From Burkholderiales bacterium (lineage in GTDB: Bacteria; Pseudomonadota; Gammaproteobacteria; Burkholderiales; JAEUMW01): DNA of 6,278 nt. Positions 1 through 3,983 of the stretch are shown one piece after another; position 1 is the stretch's first letter; every line of letters starts with the position of its first letter. The stretch covers positions 1 through 6,278 of the forward strand of contig JAEUMX010000360.1 of NCBI GenBank assembly GCA_016791285.1, in the 5' to 3' direction. Under the pieces are notes generated by a model. It was not told where the DNA came from, made no database searches, and saw nothing but the letters and a program-made list of their open reading frames with translations. A program made the translations under genes and the position numbers.

Positions 1-93
1 GGTGTCGTCCTCGAAGATGGGTTCGCGTCGATCCCCGCGGGAGGTCACGTGATAGATCGCGCCGGGAAATTCGATGCGCAGGGGTCTGGCCAT
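1..93 (-). CDS. REP-associated tyrosine transposase (RAYT, Y1_Tnp family), N-terminal fragment cut by window edge
   Basis: The minus strand from the ATG at 93 encodes 31 residues beginning MARPLRIEFPGAIYHVTSRG and continuing with DRREPIFEDDT, open at the window edge. This is the typical N-terminus of RAYT (TnpA-REP) proteins, single-strand DNA transposases of the HUH/Y1 superfamily related to IS200/IS605, which act on REP hairpins. The HUH motif and catalytic tyrosine would lie further left, outside the window, so activity cannot be judged. A REP-type repeat sits directly upstream (122-148), as expected for a RAYT locus. There is no stop between this ATG and an antitoxin start at 273, and the two are in the same frame, so a longer fused product starting at 273 is possible. 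The internal ATG at 93 is preferred because family similarity begins exactly there. Confidence 0.85.
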   Translation of the reverse strand, partial: MARPLRIEFPGAIYHVTSRGDRREPIFEDDT

Positions 94-149
94 GGCGGCC
101 AGCATAGATCTCTCCGGAGGCAAAAGACAAGACCTGACCCCGTCGCCTC
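82..149 (-). repeat. REP/RAYT 5'-flank repeat, copy 1
   Basis: The segment holds the RAYT start region and the repeat core AAAAGACAAGACCTGACCCC plus GTCGCCT (122-148). It recurs at 381-444: 85-148 and 381-444 differ at only 3 of 64 positions, and the 27-bp core is identical. On the minus strand the core reads as the GGGGTCAGGTCTTGTC type of sequence commonly found beside RAYT genes. The junction at about 149/150 is where the antitoxin reading frame stops looking like its family. Confidence 0.75.
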
Positions 150-273
150 GATGGGCGTCACTTAGCGGTATGGTGGACGGTGTCGCCACGAGGCTTTCCC
201 AGATCAGTTCCACGAGGCGCATCCGTTCCTCCGGTGGAAGCTTCAATATTTCCGCAACGTCGGCATCGCTCAT
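150..273 (-). pseudogene. Addiction-module antitoxin (PF09720-type), truncated by REP/RAYT insertion
   Basis: From the ATG at 273 the minus strand reads MSDADVAEILKLPPEERMRL, then VELIWESLVATPSTIPLSDAH. That is 41 residues with the helix and the 'L-P-x-E-E-R-x-x-L-V-E-x-I-W-E-S-L' pattern of the small antitoxins annotated 'addiction module protein' (Unstab_antitox). Intact members are about 70-80 residues. Here the family sequence ends at about 150, where the REP repeat begins. The frame stays open through the repeat and joins the RAYT start at 93 in phase (180 nt, 60 codons), so no stop marks the break. The start lies about 32 nt after an attC-like R' end (311-305), the normal position of the first gene in an integron cassette; toxin-antitoxin genes are common cassette cargo. 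No strong Shine-Dalgarno is visible. A partner toxin gene, if any, is not in the window. Confidence 0.7.
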
Positions 274-304
274 CCGCAATAGCCTAGCACCGATGTTCAA
301 GGCA

Positions 305-334
305 CGCTAACGAATGGCGTTTATCCGCCGACGG
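305..334 (-). other. attC 3' half (L'/R' side) of the SnoaL-like cassette
   Basis: The minus strand reads CCGTCGGCGGATAAACGCC followed by ATTCGTTAGCG. It matches the corresponding arm of the complete attC at 1031-1060 at 25 of 27 positions (308-334 versus 1034-1060). The R' core is GTTAGCG instead of the consensus GTTRRRY, which looks like a missing G compared with GTTAGGCG. The matching L'' arm is absent nearby. The R'' side is found some 215 bp away at 550-564, so the site appears split by an insertion. An antitoxin start follows at 273, as expected for the next cassette. Confidence 0.6.
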
Positions 335-417
335 ATGTGTCATAGGGGGCTTGCTTTTTGGCTGGCTGCGATTTGCAGGGTCTGGCCATGGCGATCAGCA
401 TAGATCTCGCCGGAGGC

Positions 418-479
418 AAAAGACAAGACCTGACCCCGTCGCCTTGTGAAAAGACAAGACCTGACCCCGTCGCCTTGTG
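418..479. repeat. Two perfect tandem 31-bp REP units
   Basis: Positions 418-448 and 449-479 are identical 31-bp units, each starting AAAAGACAAGACCTGACCCC and ending GTCGCCTTGTG. The first 27 bases also occur at 122-148. With only two head-to-tail units and no spacer this is not a CRISPR array. It looks like a local duplication at the end of a REP/RAYT element. Confidence 0.9.
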
Positions 480-522
480 ACCCGACCAGCCCTCCAGGCC
501 AGGCTCGTCCAACAAACGGATC

Positions 523-544
523 AGATCGTGGCCTCGCACGATCT
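523..544. other. Perfect 8-bp inverted repeat (hairpin) downstream of the SnoaL-like gene
   Basis: AGATCGTG at 523-530 and CACGATCT at 537-544 form an uninterrupted 8-bp stem with a 6-nt loop. It lies 26 nt after the stop of the minus-strand gene at 570-956. There is no T-run, so a classic intrinsic terminator is not supported. A REP-like hairpin or mRNA-stabilising stem is possible. Confidence 0.5.
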
Positions 545-549
545 ATCCT

Positions 550-564
550 TATTCGTTAGGCGTT
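550..564 (-). other. attC 5' end (R'' side) of the SnoaL-like cassette
   Basis: The minus strand reads AACGCCTAACGAATA, with the R'' core GCCTAAC (561-555, consensus RYYYAAC) starting 8 nt after the gene's stop codon. It is an exact reverse complement of 1028-1042, the R' end of the upstream attC plus the cassette start. The expected L'' arm (similar to GTTTATCCGCCGAC) does not follow, so the site is broken at about 550. CTATCCTT occurs as a direct repeat at 543-550 and 570-577 around this element. Confidence 0.6.
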
Positions 565-569
565 TCGGG

Positions 570-956
570 CTATCCTTCATACATGTGATAGACCTTGGCG
601 ATGATGTGCCAGGTGCCGTCGAGCTTGATGAGGGTGTGAAAGTCGGTGTAGTCGGCGCCGATCGCGTCCTTCTCCATGTCCACGCGCACCACCGCCGTCG
701 TTGGCGTGATCGCAAGCACGTCGAGCCGCGTCTTGATGTCGAGCGCGGAGCCGTTCTTCTCGACAAAGTCATAGAGATTCTTGATCGGGCCGCCGAGCAG
801 CTCGCCATTGGTGAAGCCATACATCACGGCATCCTTGTGGAAGGCTTTGGCGACGCCATCGGCGCTACCGACGCGTAGGCCCCCGACATATTTGGCGACG
901 GTCGCGACGACGTCTTCATAATCCTGGGTAGGCACGGTTTTGATGTTCCTTGACAT
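570..956 (-). CDS. SnoaL/NTF2-like protein (putative lumazine-binding, Lumazine_bd_2 type)
   Basis: The product is a 128-residue cytosolic protein with no signal peptide or membrane segment. It has the one-domain cone-shaped alpha+beta layout of the NTF2/SnoaL superfamily: an N-terminal helix (YEDVVATVAKYVGGLRVGSA, about 13-32), the 'AFHKDAVMYGF..GELLGGPI' segment (38-58), then strands ending in 'TDFHTLIKLDGTWHIIAKVYHMYEG'. This matches small proteins annotated 'nuclear transport factor 2 family' or 'putative lumazine-binding'. No ligand or reaction can be assigned. The ATG at 956 is chosen because AAGGAG (970-965) lies 8 nt upstream. The gene is the cargo of an integron cassette: a complete attC lies 74 nt upstream and an R'' core 8 nt downstream of the stop. 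Such small NTF2-like proteins are frequent cassette cargo. Transcription could come from the promoter at 1172-1145, reading through the attC. Confidence 0.85.
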   Translation of the reverse strand: MSRNIKTVPTQDYEDVVATVAKYVGGLRVGSADGVAKAFHKDAVMYGFTNGELLGGPIKNLYDFVEKNGSALDIKTRLDVLAITPTTAVVRVDMEKDAIGADYTDFHTLIKLDGTWHIIAKVYHMYEG

Positions 957-1030
957 GGGTTCTTCTCCTTCGGAGGTAGTGGTTAGTTCGACAGAGGTTA
1001 TCTTTCAGCTTAAGAGACGCGCTCAGCAAC

Positions 1031-1114
1031 GCCTAACGAATAGCGTTCATCCGCCGACGGGCAGGCGTGAGAGGAGTGTGCGGTGTCATTGTCGGCGGAT
1101 AAACCTCGTTGAAC
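1031..1114 (-). other. Complete integron attC recombination site
   Basis: On the minus strand the site has R'' GTTCAAC (1114-1108, RYYYAAC), L'' arm GTTTATCCGCCGAC (1104-1091), a 32-nt centre, L' arm GTCGGCGGATGAAC (1058-1045) and R' GTTAGGC (1037-1031, GTTRRRY). The L arms pair at 13 of 14 positions plus one G-T wobble. Spacers are 3 nt on the R'' side and 7 nt on the R' side. The 84-bp length is normal for attC. Core boxes alone do not fix the orientation; minus is chosen because the downstream gene, its following R'' core and the next cassette gene all lie on that strand. IntI would act on the folded single strand. Confidence 0.75.
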
Positions 1115-1117
1115 TGA

Positions 1118-1134
1118 ACCGCCGCGCGGGCGGT
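1118..1134. other. GC-rich hairpin between promoter and attC
   Basis: ACCGCC (1118-1123) and GGCGGT (1129-1134) form a 6-bp GC-rich stem with loop GCGCG, directly next to the attC R'' core. On the minus strand it lies just after the predicted start of transcription of the promoter at 1172-1145. No T-run follows, so terminator activity is uncertain. Confidence 0.4.
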
Positions 1135-1144
1135 GGCTATGGGG

Positions 1145-1172
1145 ATTGTAAGGTCGCGCTGCCGCAAGTCAA
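1145..1172 (-). promoter_or_regulatory. Strong sigma-70-type promoter reading into the cassette array
   Basis: The minus strand has TTGACT (1172-1167) and TACAAT (1150-1145) with a 16-bp spacer, each hexamer matching consensus at 5 of 6 bases. Transcription would start near 1138 and run through the attC at 1114-1031 into the SnoaL-like gene. Its place upstream of the first recognisable cassette resembles an integron Pc promoter. It could equally belong to a non-coding promoter cassette, or to the flank. Confidence 0.6.
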
Positions 1173-1268
1173 CCGAATGGGATGGAGCGAGGGGAGGCAG
1201 CGACGCTCTCCGATGCGCGCCAACGACGGCGCAGCGCCACTCGGACAAGCGTCCCTGCGCTTGAGCGG

Positions 1269-1290
1269 CGCATTCGGACACGCATTCGGA
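1269..1290. repeat. 10-bp direct repeat just upstream of the operon promoter
   Basis: CGCATTCGGA occurs at 1269-1278 and again at 1281-1290, a 12-bp period ending 1 nt before the -35 box at 1292. The position would suit an activator site, but 12 bp is not a full helical turn and no known operator is recognised. Confidence 0.35.
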
Positions 1291-1291
1291 A

Positions 1292-1320
1292 TTGACCGGC
1301 GCCGAACCTCCCCCTAGACT
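1292..1320 (+). promoter_or_regulatory. Sigma-70-type promoter for the phosphatase-DUF6603 operon
   Basis: TTGACC (1292-1297) and TAGACT (1315-1320) are separated by 17 bp; they match consensus at 5 and 4 of 6 bases. A start of transcription near 1327 gives a leader of about 60 nt before the TTG start at 1386. It diverges from the minus-strand promoter at 1172-1145. No other gene lies between it and the operon. Confidence 0.6.
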
Positions 1321-1370
1321 GCGCTCGATCAAAGCACCGCCGCTCAACTTCGCTTTCGCCGACTCGGCAT

Positions 1371-1377
1371 GGGAGGG
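1371..1377 (+). promoter_or_regulatory. Ribosome binding site that decides the TTG start at 1386
   Basis: GGGAGGG lies 8 nt before the TTG at 1386. The only nearby ATG (1369-1371) is out of frame. The open frame extends further upstream without ATG, so this Shine-Dalgarno-like sequence and the family-like N-terminus support TTG. Confidence 0.6.
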
Positions 1378-1385
1378 CTTGGCGC

Positions 1386-3983
1386 TTGGAACACTGGCCG
1401 TTGCTGCTGGCCGGGCCGATCGTGCGTCGCGTCGGGCCCGACCTCGTCTCCGTCTGGGTGGCGCTGAAGGCGTCGCGCAGCGTCCGGCTATCCGTGTGGC
1501 AGGGGCCCCGCGACACGGGCACGGGCGACGGCCTCGTCTCCGGCGATGCGCCGCTCTTCAGCGGTAAAGCCAACACGATCCGCGTCGGCGAGCGACTCCA
1601 TGTTGCGGTCATCACGGCTGCGCCCTCTGGCGCGCTCGCCGCCGGCCAGACCTTCTCCTACAACGTGGCGTTCGGCGAGCCCGAAGGTACGTTCACCGCG
1701 ACCGCCGACCTGAAGTCGCTCGGCCTGCTGCGCGATCAGCCCCAGTCCGGCACGGGCGAGGCCGCGCGGCTCCCGCACAAGGCGCTCGGCTACGAGGCGA
1801 ACCGGCTGCCCACCTTCGTCCTGCCGCCGGCCGATCTCGGCGATCTGCGCATCGCGCATGGCTCGTGCCGCCGGCCGCATGCCGAGGTCGCGGACATGAT
1901 GCCCGCGCTCGACGAGTCGATCCGCGTCGCGCGCGACGAAGCGAAGCGCCGGCCGCAGCAGCTCTTCCTCACCGGCGATCAGATCTATGCCGACGATGTC
2001 GCACCGGGACTGCTGCACCTGCTGACGGCGATCGGCAACACGCTGATGGGGAGCGCCGAGCAGCTGCCCACGAAGGCGTTGCCGCCGGGGCAGGGTTTGC
2101 GCCCGGAGCCGGCAGAGCGGGCGCGCTTTCCGGCCGGCCTACGCAAGCCTATCGTCATGGACGATGCGAGGCTCACCACCGTCGACGGCGAGAGCCACCT
2201 GCTTGCGCTGGGCGAGTACGTCGCGATGCACCTGCTGTCGTGGAGCAACGCCCTTTGGCCGGTGACGCTGCCGGCCTATCAGGATCTCTTCTGGCGCGAG
2301 ACGCTGCCGCCGGCGGAACTGGCCGACGTGCTCGCGGGCAGGAAGCTGCCCCCGGAAATCTGGCGCGTGCACACGGGCCTCGGCTTCGAGACGAAGCACG
2401 GGCTCAAGGACCGCTATCGCGAGACCGCGGACCTCGAGCCATTCGACGCCGCTCATGTCGGCCGCCTGCTCACGCTGGTCGCGCAGGACAAGCAGGCCGA
2501 GCAAGCGTATGGCGAGCAGATGAAGGTCATCACGGCGTTTCGCGACGTGCTGCCGCAGGCGCGGCGCGCGCTCGCGAACATCGCGACCTACATGATCTGC
2601 GACGACCACGAGATCACCGACGACTGGAATCTGAGCCAGATCTGGCGCGATCGCGTGCTCACCTCGCCGCTCGGGCGCACGGTGCTGCGCAACGGCCTCG
2701 TCGCCTACGCGCTGTGCCAGGGCTGGGGTAACGACCCGGCGGTGTTCGCCGCGGCAGGCACGAGGCAAAGGGCGCTGCTCGATGCGATCCCGCGCCTCTT
2801 TCCCGCCGGCGAGGCGAAGCCACCCGCGGCCGCCGCGGCGAACGAGATCGACACCCTGCTCGGGCTGGACGGCGCCGACCCGCCGGTGCGCTGGCATTAC
2901 CGCGTGACCGGTCCGAAGCACGAGGTGCTGGTGCTCGACGTGCGCACCCGCCGCGCGTTCACGAGCCGCACCTCGCCGCCGTCGAACCTCTCGCCCGCGG
3001 CGCTCACGGAGCAGATTCCGGAGGGTCCGCTGCGTACCGGGCTCGAAGTGCTCTTCGTCGTGGCGGGACTGCCGCCCTTCGGTCTGCCCGTGATCGACGA
3101 GATCGGCGGCTCGCTCGCCTACCGCGCCTTCGACGCCCTCCATCACTCCGACATCGCCGGCATGCCGGGCACGAATCCCGATGCGATCGAGGCCTGGGTG
3201 CACGACCCGATCACGTTCGAGGCGCTGCTCAAGCGGCTCGCCAAGTATGGCAAGGTGATTTTCCTCTCCGGCGACGTGCACTACGCGCACAGCGGCGAGG
3301 CGAGCTACTGGAGAAAGGACGACGCGAAACCGGCGCGCTTCGCGCAGTTCACGTCGAGCGGAATCAAGAACGTCTGGCCGCACGCGGTGCTCACGCTGTC
3401 GCGCTCGTTCGCCTTCACGCAATCGCTCGAGCGGCTCGCGAATCCGGTCGAACTGCTTGGCTGGGACAAGAGCGCGCCGGCGCCGCTGCGCGTCCCCGCC
3501 AACGCCGATCTGCTGCCGCCGGCGCGCTCGCGCCTGCGCCGCGAGCCGGTGCTGCTGCCCACGCACGGCTGGCCGAACGGCGCTGCGATCGAGCGCGAGC
3601 CCGACTGGCGCTGGCGCTTCAGGCTGAGCCGCGATGCGCGACCGCTCGCCGAGCTGCCGGAGATCGCGCGGCCCTCGCCGCTCGATCCTGAGGTGCCGAC
3701 TGCCGATATCGCGCTCAAGATCGAAGGCTACCGCCAGGTGGCGAAGCGCCACGCCGAGCAGCTCGACAAGATCTCGCACACGCGCCAGGCGCTCTTCGAC
3801 AGCAACATCGGCATCGTGAGCTTCGAGCGCAAGGACGGTCGCCTGATCGTGCGCCACGAGCTCACCGCGCAGCCGGAAGGCGCGAAGCAACCGGCGATCT
3901 TCACCCTGCACACCATCGTGCTCGAGCCCGCCGCGAGCGATCCGGCGGAGCCGAAGCCCACCATCCCGCCGGTGGCCGTATGA
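1386..3983 (+). CDS. PhoD-type metallophosphatase (alkaline phosphatase D-like), 865 residues
   Basis: The N-terminus (1-110) reads as a beta-rich domain ('LLAGPIVRRVGPDLVSVWVAL'). The metallophosphatase core carries HGSCRR (158-163), TGDQIYADD (196-204), CDDHEITDDW (405-414) and SGDVHYAHSG (628-637). These are PhoD-family metal-ligand motifs and all key residues look intact, so phosphomonoester or phosphodiester hydrolysis is likely; the substrate is unknown. About 200 residues separate the second and third motifs, far more than in classical PhoD, and there is a 200-residue C-terminal extension with an amphipathic helix near 775-805. Unlike exported PhoD enzymes it has no Tat or Sec signal, suggesting a cytosolic enzyme or an unconventional export route. 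TTG at 1386 with GGGAGGG upstream is the preferred start. The stop overlaps the next gene's ATG (ATGA), so the pair is probably translationally coupled. Confidence 0.88.
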   Translation: MEHWPLLLAGPIVRRVGPDLVSVWVALKASRSVRLSVWQGPRDTGTGDGLVSGDAPLFSGKANTIRVGERLHVAVITAAPSGALAAGQTFSYNVAFGEPEGTFTATADLKSLGLLRDQPQSGTGEAARLPHKALGYEANRLPTFVLPPADLGDLRIAHGSCRRPHAEVADMMPALDESIRVARDEAKRRPQQLFLTGDQIYADDVAPGLLHLLTAIGNTLMGSAEQLPTKALPPGQGLRPEPAERARFPAGLRKPIVMDDARLTTVDGESHLLALGEYVAMHLLSWSNALWPVTLPAYQDLFWRETLPPAELADVLAGRKLPPEIWRVHTGLGFETKHGLKDRYRETADLEPFDAAHVGRLLTLVAQDKQAEQAYGEQMKVITAFRDVLPQARRALANIATYMICDDHEITDDWNLSQIWRDRVLTSPLGRTVLRNGLVAYALCQGWGNDPAVFAAAGTRQRALLDAIPRLFPAGEAKPPAAAAANEIDTLLGLDGADPPVRWHYRVTGPKHEVLVLDVRTRRAFTSRTSPPSNLSPAALTEQIPEGPLRTGLEVLFVVAGLPPFGLPVIDEIGGSLAYRAFDALHHSDIAGMPGTNPDAIEAWVHDPITFEALLKRLAKYGKVIFLSGDVHYAHSGEASYWRKDDAKPARFAQFTSSGIKNVWPHAVLTLSRSFAFTQSLERLANPVELLGWDKSAPAPLRVPANADLLPPARSRLRREPVLLPTHGWPNGAAIEREPDWRWRFRLSRDARPLAELPEIARPSPLDPEVPTADIALKIEGYRQVAKRHAEQLDKISHTRQALFDSNIGIVSFERKDGRLIVRHELTAQPEGAKQPAIFTLHTIVLEPAASDPAEPKPTIPPVAV

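Larger units (their letters stand above)
335..549 (-). mobile_element. Decayed RAYT-derived (MITE-like) insertion inside an attC site
   Basis: The block separates the two halves of an attC site. It contains a second copy of the RAYT 5' region (381-444, 61 of 64 identical to 85-148) including a MARP start at 389. One G is missing compared with copy 1 (375-380 versus 79-84), shifting the frame, so only about 20 unrelated codons follow before a stop at 321-323. No transposase body is left. The block also carries a tandem 31-bp repeat (418-479) and a hairpin (523-544). The segment 345-360, AAAAAGCAAGCCCCC on the minus strand, may be a decayed opposite end. The exact boundaries are uncertain, and 480-549 is not recognised. 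Confidence 0.55.
311..1036 (-). mobile_element. Integron gene cassette carrying the SnoaL-like gene (attC interrupted)
   Basis: IntI recombination cuts attC after the G of GTTRRRY, so a cassette runs from TTRRRY of one site to the G of the next. On the minus strand this gives TTAGGC at 1036 through the G at 311. The start (GTTAGGC, 1037-1031) is exactly complementary to the R'' core that follows the gene's stop codon (GCCTAAC, 561-555). This is expected because a cassette's own R' and R'' boxes pair in its circular form. An exact 15-bp inverted repeat (550-564 and 1028-1042) reflects this. The cassette holds one gene in the usual orientation. Its attC is interrupted by a RAYT-derived element, so it may no longer be excisable. 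No integrase gene is visible. Confidence 0.6.

Noticed and set aside
74..310. 78-residue plus-strand open frame
   Set aside because: Opposite-strand shadow of the antitoxin and RAYT starts.
418..479. Two direct repeats as a possible CRISPR array
   Set aside because: The units are directly adjacent with no spacer, and the same core lies beside the RAYT start at 122-148, so they are REP units.
477..878. 133-residue plus-strand open frame
   Set aside because: Opposite-strand shadow of the SnoaL-like gene, which has a good ribosome binding site and clear family pattern.
1033..1347. 104-residue minus-strand open frame with TTG start
   Set aside because: It runs straight through the promoter at 1172-1145 and the whole attC, ending in its R' side. 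No family is recognised. A hypothetical gene in the preceding cassette cannot be fully excluded.
1342..1348. Possible further cassette start: GTTGAGC on the minus strand fits GTTRRRY
   Set aside because: A single degenerate 7-mer is expected by chance in this interval. No L arms are found, and it differs from the GTTGAAC expected for the preceding cassette.
2139..3911. 590-residue minus-strand open frame
   Set aside because: Antisense shadow of the phosphatase, whose catalytic motifs fix the real frame.
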